From positions 1-18,339 of the forward strand of contig URNZ01000037.1 of the NCBI GenBank assembly GCA_900549405.1: a stretch of 18,339 bases of DNA. Reading direction: 5' to 3'. This document shows positions 1 through 7,295 of the stretch, piece after piece. A program made the translations under genes and the position numbers. The notes below the pieces were generated by a model that did no database searches, was not told the origin of the DNA, and worked only from the letters and a program-made list of their open reading frames with translations. Source of the DNA: an uncultured Eubacteriales bacterium (GTDB lineage Bacteria > Bacillota > Clostridia > Oscillospirales > Oscillospiraceae). Position 1 is the first letter of the stretch, and each line of letters begins with the position of its first letter.

Positions 1-4
1 TGTC

Positions 5-33
5 TGTAGGGGCGGACCTCTGTGTCCGCCCGC
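5..33. repeat. GTAGGGGCGG-type palindromic intergenic repeat (copy 1, possibly continuing left of the window)
   Basis: A 29-base stretch that is repeated exactly, in inverted orientation, at 3223-3251. It contains a hairpin with an 8-bp stem: GGGCGGAC at 10-17, a six-base loop at 18-23, and GTCCGCCC at 24-31. The core GTAGGGGCGG (6-15) appears again at 3271-3280. It lies just upstream of the amidohydrolase gene and has no coding potential. I read it as a REP-like dispersed repeat. The left end of the element cannot be seen. Confidence 0.8.
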
Positions 34-77
34 CATGCAGCCACATGATTTACAACAATACACGAAGGAGACCGATC

Positions 78-1238
78 ATGCTTATCATCAACGGTATCGT
101 CCACACCATGGACGGACAGACCATTCCCCGGGGCTTTGTGGCCGTGTCCGGGGGGAAGATCGCCCGGGTGGGGGCCATGGAGGACTGCCCCGACCACTGG
201 GAGGGGGAGACGGTGGACGCCGGGGGGGACCACGTGCTGCCCGGCTTTATCGACGCCCACAGCCACCTGGGGATGTTCGGGGACGCGGTGGGCTTTGAGG
301 GGGACGACGGCAACGAGGCCACCGACCCCTGCACCCCCCATCTCCGGGCCATCGACGCCATCTATCCCCAGGACCGCTGCTTTCAGGAGGCACGGGAGGG
401 GGGCGTGACCACGGTGCTCACCGGCCCCGGCTCGGCCAACCCGGTGAGCGGCCAGTTCGCCGCCATCAAGACCGCCGGGCGGTGGGTGGACGAGATGATC
501 GTCAAGGCCCCGGCGGCCATGAAGATGGCCCTGGGGGAGAACCCCAAGTGCGTGTATAACGAGCGGCACGAGACCCCCGTCACCCGCATGGCCACGGCGG
601 CCATCATCCGGGAGAACCTGTCCAAGGCCCTGGAGTATGGGGAGAAGCTGGACCGGGCGGAGGAGGACGAGGACGAGGAGCGCCCCGACTTTGACCCCAA
701 GCTGGAGGCCCTGCTGCCTGTGGTCCGGGGAGAGCTGCCCGTCCACATCCATGCCCACCGGGCCGACGACATCGCCACCGGGGTGCGCATCGCCAAAGAG
801 TTCCACTTAAAGTGCGTCATCGTCCACGGCACCGAGGGCCATCTGCTGCCCGAGCTGCTGGCGGCGGAGGGCATCCCCGTCATCACCGGCCCCAGCCTGG
901 GGGACCGGTCTAAGCCCGAGCTGCGGAACATGACCATTGAGAACCCGGCCAAGCTGGCCGGGGCGGGGGTGGACATCGCCATCTGCACCGACCACCCGGA
1001 GACCCCCGTGCAGTATCTGCCCATGTGCGCCGCCCTGGCGGTGAAGGGCGGACTCAGCCGGGAGCAGGCCCTGGCCGCCATCACCATCGGGGCCGCCCGC
1101 ATCGCGGGCATCGCGGACCGGGTGGGTTCCCTGACGGCGGGGAAGGACGCGGACATCGTCATCACCCACGGCGACCCTCTGGACATGCTGTGCCAGGTGC
1201 GCAAGGTGTGGATCGACGGGCGGCTGGTGAAGGGCTGA
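78..1238 (+). CDS. HutI-like metal-dependent amidohydrolase, substrate unknown
   Basis: This 386-residue protein has the architecture of the imidazolonepropionase-like (COG1228) amidohydrolases: a small beta domain at both ends around a metal-binding TIM barrel. Visible metal or catalytic residues are the HxH pair in DAHSHLG (His61, His63), His223/His225 in VHIHAHRADD, His250 in VIVHGTEGH and Asp305 in CTDHPETP. Lys149 in MKMALGENPK could be a further ligand. The C-terminal GSLTAGKDADIVI stretch is the usual return strand of the beta domain. An acidic insert of Glu/Asp residues lies around 195-205. The family hydrolyses cyclic amides or C-N bonds in cytosolic catabolism, but nothing here fixes the substrate and no hut genes are adjacent. 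I chose ATG 78 because GAAGGAG (64-70) sits 7 bases upstream; an in-frame ATG at 45 lacks such a site. No promoter or terminator of its own is evident. Confidence 0.9.
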   Translation: MLIINGIVHTMDGQTIPRGFVAVSGGKIARVGAMEDCPDHWEGETVDAGGDHVLPGFIDAHSHLGMFGDAVGFEGDDGNEATDPCTPHLRAIDAIYPQDRCFQEAREGGVTTVLTGPGSANPVSGQFAAIKTAGRWVDEMIVKAPAAMKMALGENPKCVYNERHETPVTRMATAAIIRENLSKALEYGEKLDRAEEDEDEERPDFDPKLEALLPVVRGELPVHIHAHRADDIATGVRIAKEFHLKCVIVHGTEGHLLPELLAAEGIPVITGPSLGDRSKPELRNMTIENPAKLAGAGVDIAICTDHPETPVQYLPMCAALAVKGGLSREQALAAITIGAARIAGIADRVGSLTAGKDADIVITHGDPLDMLCQVRKVWIDGRLVKG

Positions 1239-1278
1239 GAGAAACCGGCGTGACCTTGTGAAAAATTTCTAAAAAACA

Positions 1279-1308
1279 GTGGCATATCTGTGCGCTTTGT
1301 GGTATAAT
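1279..1308 (+). promoter_or_regulatory. Sigma-A-type promoter of hpf
   Basis: A perfect TATAAT lies at 1303-1308, with a -35 like GTGGCA (1279-1284; four of six match TTGACA) at an 18-base spacing. The surroundings are AT-rich in an otherwise GC-rich window. Transcription would start near 1315, giving hpf a leader of about 60 bases. Confidence 0.7.
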
Positions 1309-1315
1309 ACCAACC

Positions 1316-1358
1316 AAGGAAGGAGCCATCCTCCCTTTGGGAAACCAGCCCTTCGGGG
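1316..1358 (+). promoter_or_regulatory. Structured 5' leader of hpf (two hairpins)
   Basis: AAGGAAGGA (1316-1324) can pair with TCCTCCCTT (1329-1337) in eight of nine positions around a GCCA loop. A short CCC-TTCG-GGG tetraloop hairpin follows at 1349-1358. The hpf ribosome binding site AAAGGAG (1361-1367) lies just after. The first stem itself contains AGGAGG-like sequence, so it could be a decoy or an alternative pairing partner. No known riboswitch is recognised. Confidence 0.4.
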
Positions 1359-1375
1359 TGAAAGGAGCGAAAGAT

Positions 1376-1927
1376 ATGAAGTTCGTGTTTACAGACAAAA
1401 AGGTCACTCTGCCCAATTCCATCCACGCCTATGCGGAGAAGAAGGTCGGAAAACTGGACCGCTTCTTCAAGGAGGACGCCACCGCCACCATCACCTTCAG
1501 CGTGGAGAAGGAGCGGCTGAACCGGGTGGAGGTCACCATCCGCTCCAGCGGGACCATCTTCCGCGTGTCTGAAAGCACCTCTGATATGCACGCCTCCATC
1601 GACGCGGCAGTGACCACGCTGGAGCGTCAGATCCGCAAGAACAAGACCCGTCTGGAGAAGCGGCTGCGCCAGGGCGCCTTTGAACGGGCGCTGGACGTGG
1701 AGGACTTCTCCTCCTTCGCCCCCGACGAGCCGGAGGAGGGCGAATACCGCATCGTCCGCAGCAAGACCTTCCCCATCAAGCCCATGACCCGGGACGAGGC
1801 CATTTTGCAGATGAATCTGCTGGGCCACAGCTTCTTCGCCTTCCGGGACGAGGACGCCAACGGGGCCTTCGCCCTGGTGTACCGCCGGTATGACGGGGAC
1901 TATGGTCTCATCGAGGACGAGCCTTAA
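1376..1927 (+). CDS. hpf: Long-form ribosome hibernation promoting factor
   Basis: The 183-residue protein has the S30AE/YfiA fold in about residues 1-100, which binds the small subunit near the decoding centre. A charged linker rich in Glu, Asp, Arg and Lys follows, then a C-terminal domain at about 125-183 (from EYRIVRSKTFPIKPMTRDEAILQMNLLGHSFFAFRD) typical of long HPF. In Firmicutes this tail dimerises and joins two 70S ribosomes into inactive 100S particles in stationary phase or stress. The length matches the long form, not the roughly 95-residue enterobacterial short form. ATG 1376 was chosen because AAAGGAG sits 8 bases upstream; a longer in-frame reading from 1337 would begin inside the leader hairpin. 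The gene is monocistronic, with its own promoter at 1279-1308 and a strong terminator at 1953-1985. Confidence 0.96.
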   Translation: MKFVFTDKKVTLPNSIHAYAEKKVGKLDRFFKEDATATITFSVEKERLNRVEVTIRSSGTIFRVSESTSDMHASIDAAVTTLERQIRKNKTRLEKRLRQGAFERALDVEDFSSFAPDEPEEGEYRIVRSKTFPIKPMTRDEAILQMNLLGHSFFAFRDEDANGAFALVYRRYDGDYGLIEDEP

Positions 1928-1952
1928 CACACAAGCTCCATAAAAATTTTTT

Positions 1953-1985
1953 CGGGGGACCGTCAACTGACGGTCCCCCGTTTTT
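1953..1985 (+). terminator. Rho-independent terminator of hpf
   Basis: A perfect 13-bp stem, CGGGGGACCGTCA (1953-1965) with TGACGGTCCCCCG (1968-1980), is followed by TTTTT (1981-1985). An A/T tract also precedes it (1942-1952). It lies between the convergent ends of hpf (stop 1927) and birA (stop 2000), so it may also act, more weakly, on the minus strand. Confidence 0.93.
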
Positions 1986-1999
1986 CACGCTGTTTTGAA

Positions 2000-2992
2000 T
2001 TACACGTAACCGTACATGCCACGCACCGAGACCTCCCCGGCGGACAGGGCCTTGCGGGTGCCGTCCTCCAGCTCCACCACCAGGCGGAACTGGTCGTCGA
2101 TCTCCACGGCATAGGCCTCCTGCCGGGAGACGGGGGTGACCAGCTGCACCCGGTTGCCCGGGGTGAGGCAGTCGGCCCGATACTGGTCCAGATACTTCTG
2201 CTTGTCCTGGGGGAAGCTGCGGTACATCCGGTCCAGGGCACGGATGATGGCCGCCGCCAGCTCCACCCGGCGGACGGGGTGTCCCAGCTCCATGGCCAGG
2301 GACCCGGCCATGTCCCGAATGTCCGGGGAGAAGTCCTCCGGGGTGTGGTTCACATTCACTCCGATGCCTGTGACCAGATATTGCAGGCTGTTGGTCTCGC
2401 TCTCCAGCCCCAGCTCGGTGAGGATGCCCACCAGCTTGCGCCCGTTGAGCACAATGTCGTTGGTCCACTTGATCCGGGGGCGGATGCCGCAGGCGGCCTC
2501 GATGCCGTCGCACACGGCCACCGCCACCCAGGCGGTGAAGTCAGTGACAGCGGCGGGCTCCACATGGGGGCGCAGCAGGGCGGACAGATAGAGCCCGCAG
2601 CCACGGGGGGACTGAAAGCTCCGGCCCAGGCGGCCCCGGCCCCCGGTCTGCTCCTCTGCCAGCACCACCAGCCCCTCCGGGGCCCCCACCATGGCCCGGC
2701 GCTTGCACTCGGTGTTGGTGGAGTCGATGACGTCCAGACAGGCCAGCTGACTGCCCACCAGGCAGCCCGCCAGAGGTCCGGCCAGCTCCCCCTCCCGCAC
2801 CCGGTCGGGGGCGGACTGGAGACAATAGCCCCGGTTGGGGGCGGAGGAGATCACATACCCCTCCTGCCGCAGGGCCTCGATGGCCTTCCACACCGCAGCG
2901 CGGCTGACCCCCAGCTGGCGGCTCATGGCCTCGCCGGACAGGGACTGATCAGGGTGTTCCCGCAGCAGGGACAGCACTTTTTCCCGACTCAT
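2000..2992 (-). CDS. birA: Bifunctional biotin-[acetyl-CoA-carboxylase] ligase / biotin operon repressor
   Basis: This 330-residue group II biotin protein ligase joins biotin to its carrier proteins through biotinyl-AMP and can also repress biotin genes. Residues 1-60 form a winged helix-turn-helix (LSGEAMSRQLGVSRAAVWKAI, then a wing ending SSAPNRGYCL). The catalytic domain starts near 75. It shows the adenylate-binding loop GGRGRLGRSF (117-126), the KWTNDI motif (175-180) with GRKLVGIL after it, and a C-terminal SH3-like domain from about 280. ATG 2992 has GGAGGAGAA just upstream and the promoter at 3029-3057. The DNA-binding domain makes a repressor role likely, but no biotin synthesis gene or operator lies in the window. 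It converges on hpf across a shared terminator. Confidence 0.96.
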   Translation of the reverse strand: MSREKVLSLLREHPDQSLSGEAMSRQLGVSRAAVWKAIEALRQEGYVISSAPNRGYCLQSAPDRVREGELAGPLAGCLVGSQLACLDVIDSTNTECKRRAMVGAPEGLVVLAEEQTGGRGRLGRSFQSPRGCGLYLSALLRPHVEPAAVTDFTAWVAVAVCDGIEAACGIRPRIKWTNDIVLNGRKLVGILTELGLESETNSLQYLVTGIGVNVNHTPEDFSPDIRDMAGSLAMELGHPVRRVELAAAIIRALDRMYRSFPQDKQKYLDQYRADCLTPGNRVQLVTPVSRQEAYAVEIDDQFRLVVELEDGTRKALSAGEVSVRGMYGYV

Positions 2993-3028
2993 ATATTCTC
3001 CTCCGTTTCAACAGAACTGTTTTTCTCT

Positions 3029-3057
3029 ATTATAAAAGTTGCGCCCGCTATCGTCAA
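3029..3057 (-). promoter_or_regulatory. Sigma-A-type promoter of birA
   Basis: On the minus strand TTGACG (3052-3057) and TATAAT (3029-3034) are separated by exactly 17 bases. Transcription would start near 3022, about 30 bases before the birA start codon. No obvious BirA operator palindrome overlaps it. Confidence 0.85.
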
Positions 3058-3097
3058 CCGCTTTTCCGGGGGGCGATACAACGGGAGAAGCATAAAG

Positions 3098-3142
3098 ACG
3101 CCCCGGGGCCGAAGTGAAATCGGTTCCGGGGCGTGGGTTTTT
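3098..3142. terminator. Terminator-like hairpin between birA and ftsH
   Basis: ACGCCCCGGGGCCGA (3098-3112) pairs over 15 bp with TCGGTTCCGGGGCGT (3120-3134), with two G-U pairs in the plus-strand RNA and a seven-base loop. On the plus strand GGG and then TTTTT (3138-3142) follow. On the minus strand the stem is followed by the moderately T-rich CTTTATGCTT. The only transcript expected to arrive is the leftward ftsH one, so I infer it ends the ftsH operon and shields the birA promoter. The weak minus-strand T tract leaves some doubt about direction. Confidence 0.6.
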
Positions 3143-3144
3143 AT

Positions 3145-3377
3145 AAGCCTTCCCCACGCAGGGGGGAAGGTGCCCCCACAGGGGGCGGATGAGGGGGACC
3201 ACGGGGGTGCATCGGTTATCGAGCGGGCGGACACAGAGGTCCGCCCCTACAAGAGCCATCGTGCCCCGGCGTAGGGGCGGCCTTTGGCCGCCTGTCGGTG
3301 ACTGGCGTACCAACGATACTCACCCTCATCCGTCATGGCTGCGCCATGCCACCTTCCCCCTGGGAGGGGGAAGGCTT
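3145..3377. repeat. MITE-like palindromic element (family A, copy 1) carrying a nested second repeat
   Basis: The ends are an 11-bp perfect inverted repeat, AAGCCTTCCCC (3145-3155) and GGGGAAGGCTT (3367-3377). The match continues imperfectly inward to GGATGAGGG (3186-3194) and CCCTCATCC (3323-3331). The same arms are found in the element at 15835-15983. Here the centre (about 3195-3322) is longer and contains a different repeat (3223-3292). No open reading frame inside looks real. The element starts 13 bases past the ftsH stop codon, so it would be part of the ftsH 3' untranslated region. It is probably a non-autonomous mobile or REP-like element. Confidence 0.75.
3223..3292. repeat. Nested GTAGGGGCGG-type repeat pair
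   Basis: Bases 3223-3251 are an exact inverted copy of positions 5-33. CCGCCCCTAC (3241-3250) and GTAGGGGCGG (3271-3280) form a perfect 10-bp inverted pair around a 20-base spacer. The second unit ends in its own hairpin, GGCGGCC-TTT-GGCCGCC (3276-3292). The unit sits in the middle of the family A palindrome, which suggests insertion of one repeat into another. Confidence 0.75.
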
Positions 3378-3390
3378 TAGGGCTTAAACA

Positions 3391-5262
3391 TTACTCCTGA
3401 TACCCCGCCAATTCGGGGTCGTCGGGCTGGGTGAAGACGTGGTCGAAGGTCTGGGCGTCCATGGTCTCGTGGTCCAGGAGGTAACGGGCGGTGATGTCCA
3501 GCTGATGGCGGTGCTGGGTGAGGATGTCCCGGCAGCGGGCGTGGGCCCGGTCCACGATGTCCTTGACCTCCTGGTCGATCTGGGCGGCCACCTCCTCGGA
3601 ATAGGTGCGGGCCTGGGCCATGGAGCGGCCCAGGAAAATTTCATCGCTCTCGCTGCCGTAGGCGATGGCACCCAGCTTTTCGCTCATGCCGTATTTGGTG
3701 ACCATGGCACGGGCGATCTCCGAGGCCTTTTGAATGTCGCTGGAGGCCCCGGTGGACACGTCCTGGAGGACCAGCTCCTCGGCCACCCGGCCGCCCAGGC
3801 AGACGGCGATGCGCTCCTCCAGCTCCTTCTTGGACAGGTAGGCCTTGTCCTCGGTGGGCAGGGAGATGGTCATGCCCCCGGCGGGGCCACGGGGGACGAT
3901 GGTGATCTGATGCACCGGGTCCTGGGTGGGCAGTTGGTGGATGACCACGGCGTGGCCCGCCTCGTGATAGGCGGTGAGACGGCGGGCGTGGTCGGTGACC
4001 ACCCGGCTCTTCTTCTCCGGCCCGGCGATGACCTTCAGCATGGCTTCATGCAGGTGGGCGGCGGTGATGAACTGGCTGTGCTGCCGGGCGGCCAGCAGGG
4101 CGGCCTCGTTGAGCAGGTTGGCCAGGTCCGCCCCGGTAAAGCCCGCGGTGGCCTGGGCAATCTGGGCGAGGGACACGTCCTCGGCCAGGGGCTTGGTTTT
4201 GGCGTGGACCTTCAGGATGGCCTCACGGCCCCGGATGTCGGGCAGACCCACATAGATCTGCCGGTCAAAGCGGCCCGGGCGCAGCAGGGCGGGGTCCAGG
4301 ATGTCCTGGCGGTTGGTGGCGGCCAGGACGATGACCCCCTCGTTAGAGCCGAAGCCGTCCATCTCCACCAGCAGCTGGTTCAGGGTCTGCTCCCGTTCGT
4401 CGTGTCCGCCCCCCAGGCCGGCGCCCCGGCGGCGGCCCACGGCGTCGATCTCGTCGATGAAGACGATGGCGGGGGCTTCCTTCTTGGCCTGCTCGAACAG
4501 GTCCCGGACGCGGGACGCGCCCACGCCCACATACAGCTCCACAAAGTCAGAGCCGGAGATGGACAGGAAGTGGACCCCGGCCTCCCCGGCCACCGCCTTG
4601 GCGATGAGGGTCTTGCCCGTGCCGGGAGGGCCCACCAGCAGCACGCCCTTGGGGATGCGGGCCCCCAGGGCGGTAAAGCGCTCCGGGTCCCGGAGGAACT
4701 CCACGATCTCCTGAAGCTCCCCCTTCTCCTCCTCGGCCCCGGCCACGTCATTGAAGGTGACGGGCTTGCTCTGGTCGGACAGGGTGCGGGTGCGGGCGTG
4801 GCCGAAGCGGTTGGCCCCGGGAGGGCCTCCGCTGGCAGCGGCCCGCTGGCGGAAGATGACAAACAGGAACACACCGGCGGCGGCCACCATGAGCACGGGG
4901 CCGATGAGGGAGTACCACCAGGCGTTTTCGATGCCAGGGGGATAGTCATAGCCCTTTAAAATGCCGTCGGCCAGCTGCTGGTCGATGAGCTGGTGCATGT
5001 CGTTATAGAAGAAGTCGGTGCGGGCCAGCTCGTAGGTGAAGGTGGAGGTCTTGTCCGAGCCACCCTCGTCCCGCAGGGTGAGGGTGAGCACGTTGTCCTT
5101 CAGGGTGAAATACTCCACCCGCTCCTGGGTGAAATAGGTACGGATCTGGCTGTAGTCCGGGCCGTCCTCCCAGTCCGCCCGCTGGAGATAGGAGACGGAG
5201 TAGAAGACCACGGCGAAGAGGATGAGATACAGGGCGATGTCCCGGGGCGTGATACGTCTCAT
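3391..5262 (-). CDS. ftsH: ATP-dependent zinc metalloprotease FtsH
   Basis: This 623-residue membrane-anchored AAA+ protease unfolds and degrades membrane and short-lived cytosolic proteins as a hexamer. TM1 (about residues 8-26) and TM2 (about 115-137) flank a small extracytoplasmic domain. The AAA module has Walker A GPPGTGKT (211-218), Walker B IVFIDEID (266-273), and the second region of homology with [19 protein letters not shown] (315-333). The protease site is HEAGH (433-437), with Asp509 in STGASSD as the likely third zinc ligand. The pore loop reads FVELYVG, with Tyr where E. coli and B. subtilis have Phe; this is still aromatic. The length is near the family norm. It follows hpt by 38 bases at the end of the tilS-hpt-ftsH group, and AAAGGA lies 10 bases before the ATG. 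A palindromic repeat begins 13 bases after the stop. Confidence 0.98.
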   Translation of the reverse strand: MRRITPRDIALYLILFAVVFYSVSYLQRADWEDGPDYSQIRTYFTQERVEYFTLKDNVLTLTLRDEGGSDKTSTFTYELARTDFFYNDMHQLIDQQLADGILKGYDYPPGIENAWWYSLIGPVLMVAAAGVFLFVIFRQRAAASGGPPGANRFGHARTRTLSDQSKPVTFNDVAGAEEEKGELQEIVEFLRDPERFTALGARIPKGVLLVGPPGTGKTLIAKAVAGEAGVHFLSISGSDFVELYVGVGASRVRDLFEQAKKEAPAIVFIDEIDAVGRRRGAGLGGGHDEREQTLNQLLVEMDGFGSNEGVIVLAATNRQDILDPALLRPGRFDRQIYVGLPDIRGREAILKVHAKTKPLAEDVSLAQIAQATAGFTGADLANLLNEAALLAARQHSQFITAAHLHEAMLKVIAGPEKKSRVVTDHARRLTAYHEAGHAVVIHQLPTQDPVHQITIVPRGPAGGMTISLPTEDKAYLSKKELEERIAVCLGGRVAEELVLQDVSTGASSDIQKASEIARAMVTKYGMSEKLGAIAYGSESDEIFLGRSMAQARTYSEEVAAQIDQEVKDIVDRAHARCRDILTQHRHQLDITARYLLDHETMDAQTFDHVFTQPDDPELAGYQE

Positions 5263-5300
5263 GGATGAACGATCCTTTCCTGCGTGAAGATGTGGCAGGC

Positions 5301-5849
5301 TCAGCCGCCGTAGACCCGGGGCTTGAGGATGCCGATGTAGGGCAGGTTGCGGTATTTCTCGGCGTAGTCCAGGCCATAGCCCACCACAAAGGCGTCGGGG
5401 ATGGTGAAGCCGGAGTAGTGGACCTCCACAGGCTTCACCCGGCGGTCAGGCTTGTCCAGCAGGGTGCACAGGCGGATGGAGGCGGGGTGGCGGTTCTCCA
5501 GGATCTTCAGCAGATAGCTCAGGGTGTTGCCGCTGTCCAGGATGTCCTCCACCACGATGATGTGGCGGTCAGAGATGTCCTCAGACAGGTCCTTGGTGAT
5601 CTGCACCTGGCCGCTGGACTTGGTGCCCTTGCCATAGGAGGAGACGGCCATAAAGTCCAACGTGCAGGGTAGGTCGATGGCCCGGCACAGGTCGGCCATG
5701 AAGACGAAGGAGCCGCGCAGGACGCTGATGAGCATGATCTCCTTGCCCTGATAGTCGGCGGTGATCTGCTGGGCGATTTCCCGCACCCGGTTTTTCAGCT
5801 GCTCCTCGCTGAAGAGCACCTCTTGAATGTCGTTGTCAAAAATGGACAT
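5301..5849 (-). CDS. hpt: Hypoxanthine phosphoribosyltransferase
   Basis: The 182-residue enzyme salvages hypoxanthine, and usually guanine, using PRPP to make IMP and GMP. It has the type I PRTase signature VVEDILDSGNTL (99-110), whose acidic pair and loop hold PRPP and Mg2+. It also shows the LRGSFVFMADL region (44-54) that contacts pyrophosphate, the flexible loop SSYGKGTKSSG (70-80), and the purine-binding tail DAFVVGYGLDYAEKYRNLPY (152-171). The length is normal for HPRT. AAAGGAAG, which overlaps the TGA stop of tilS, precedes the ATG, so tilS and hpt are probably translationally linked. Cotranscription with tilS and ftsH is conserved in Firmicutes. Confidence 0.97.
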   Translation of the reverse strand: MSIFDNDIQEVLFSEEQLKNRVREIAQQITADYQGKEIMLISVLRGSFVFMADLCRAIDLPCTLDFMAVSSYGKGTKSSGQVQITKDLSEDISDRHIIVVEDILDSGNTLSYLLKILENRHPASIRLCTLLDKPDRRVKPVEVHYSGFTIPDAFVVGYGLDYAEKYRNLPYIGILKPRVYGG

Positions 5850-5864
5850 AACAGTATCTTCCTT

Positions 5865-7283
5865 TCACGTGTTTTCGTTATCTTCTGCCCCGTGGGGCTT
5901 TTGGATGAATCGGATGTGCCAGGCGGGCTGGCCAGGTTTTGGAATATGCTCTGCCGCAGGCCCCAGGCCCGCCACGGCGGCGATGCCGCAGGGGGCGGCC
6001 AGCACGGGCAGCAGGTCCCGGCGGGACCGGGGGATCTTCTCGTCGATGAGCCACTTTTTCACCGTCTTCTCCGGCCTGCCGGGCAGGCGCAGCCGGTCCC
6101 CCGTCTGACGGGGGCGGAGGGTGAGGGTGTCGAGCGTCTCGTCCTGGGCCAGCCAGAGGTCGAAGGGCTGCTGCGCCTCCCCCTGATAGGGGGCCGCACT
6201 TACCTCCACCGTCCAGGGTCCAGCTTGGATCACACCGGGCAGGGGGAGGGAGCAGACAGGCAGCGTTTCCTGAGCGGCGGGGGAGAGGACCAGGGCGTCA
6301 TACTCCCGTCGGGCGATGAGACCGTGGGGCAGGGAGATCTGGGCCGAGGGTCCACCGGTGCGGCACAGGGCCAGGACGGACTCCAGATGGACGGCGGAGC
6401 CGGTCCAGTCCCCGCTGCACAGGGCGTCCAGCAGCTGGCGCAGGGCGCGGACAGCCAGGGGGCCGGGGGCCTGGGCCAGAGCGGCGGCGGGGATAGACAG
6501 GCCCTCTCCCTGTTTGACAGCCCGGTGAGAGATGGCCCTGGCCTGATCGGACAGATAGTCCTCGTCCGCCCGGAGGCGGGCGGCCAGATCGGAAACGCGG
6601 GGGGCGAAGCCGGGAAACAGGCCCTCTAACACGGGGACCACCTGGTGGCGGATGCGGTTCCGGGCATAGGTATCGTCGAAATTGGTGCGGTCCTCCCGGT
6701 GGGGGAGGGCGTAATAGCGGAGATAGTCCTCGATCTCCCGCCGGGTGGTGGTGAGCAGGGGGCGGATCAGATCGTCCCGGCGGGGGGCGATGCCCGTCAG
6801 CCCTCGCAGCCCGGAACCCCGGGAGAGGTGAAAGAGGATGGTCTCGGCGTTGTCGTCGGCGGTGTGGGCGGTGGCGATCAAGTTGGCCCCTGCCTGCTGG
6901 GCCGCCTGACGGAGAAAGGCGTAGCGCAGGACGCGGGCGGTCTCCTCCACGCCGTGCCCGGTGCGGGCGGCCTCTTTCCCCACGTCGCCCTTTGCTTGGT
7001 ACAACTGTACCGGCGGCAGCACCCGCCCGTCGGGCAGACGCTGCGCTCCGCAGCAGAGAGAGACGAATTGTTCCACAAATTTGGCGTCCCGTGTGGAATC
7101 TTCTCCCCGCAGGCCGTGGTCATAGTGGGCGGCGGAGAGAGAGAAGTTCAGGATGGGCCGCAGGTGATACAGGGCGTGGAGCAGGCAGACGGAGTCAGCC
7201 CCGCCGGACACGGCGCACAGGACATGGCTGCCCGGGGGCAGGAGGGCGGCGGAGGAGATGAGTTGTCGCATTTGCTCCAGCAT
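5865..7283 (-). CDS. tilS: tRNA(Ile)-lysidine synthase
   Basis: This 472-residue N-type ATP pyrophosphatase converts C34 of the CAU-anticodon isoleucine tRNA to lysidine, so that it reads AUA and not AUG. The PP-loop is SGGADS (26-31). Further catalytic-domain signatures are HYDHGLRGEDS, TAHTADDNAETIL and RPLL. A middle domain follows, then a TilS_C domain near the end (LRPRQTGDRLRLPGRPEKTVKKWLIDEKIPR). This is the full-length form, not the short one. ATG 7283 follows the sequence TAAGGAGG (7291-7298), in which TAA is the dnaB stop codon, so dnaB termination and tilS initiation are directly coupled. It is essential in organisms that use AUA codons. Confidence 0.96.
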   Translation of the reverse strand: MLEQMRQLISSAALLPPGSHVLCAVSGGADSVCLLHALYHLRPILNFSLSAAHYDHGLRGEDSTRDAKFVEQFVSLCCGAQRLPDGRVLPPVQLYQAKGDVGKEAARTGHGVEETARVLRYAFLRQAAQQAGANLIATAHTADDNAETILFHLSRGSGLRGLTGIAPRRDDLIRPLLTTTRREIEDYLRYYALPHREDRTNFDDTYARNRIRHQVVPVLEGLFPGFAPRVSDLAARLRADEDYLSDQARAISHRAVKQGEGLSIPAAALAQAPGPLAVRALRQLLDALCSGDWTGSAVHLESVLALCRTGGPSAQISLPHGLIARREYDALVLSPAAQETLPVCSLPLPGVIQAGPWTVEVSAAPYQGEAQQPFDLWLAQDETLDTLTLRPRQTGDRLRLPGRPEKTVKKWLIDEKIPRSRRDLLPVLAAPCGIAAVAGLGPAAEHIPKPGQPAWHIRFIQKPHGAEDNENT

Positions 7284-7295
7284 GGCCGGGCCTCC

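Noticed and set aside
45..77. Earlier ATG for the amidohydrolase
   Set aside because: No ribosome binding site ahead of it, the added residues do not resemble the family start, and GAAGGAG is positioned for ATG 78.
383..1966. A 527-codon open frame on the minus strand across the amidohydrolase and hpf
   Set aside because: It spans two good genes, the hpf promoter and a gap, and has no recognisable domain. It is a shadow of codon bias.
3439..4959. A 506-codon open frame on the plus strand opposite ftsH
   Set aside because: Repetitive Gly/Val/Leu/His/Gln composition, no motif, and full overlap with the clear AAA+ protease.
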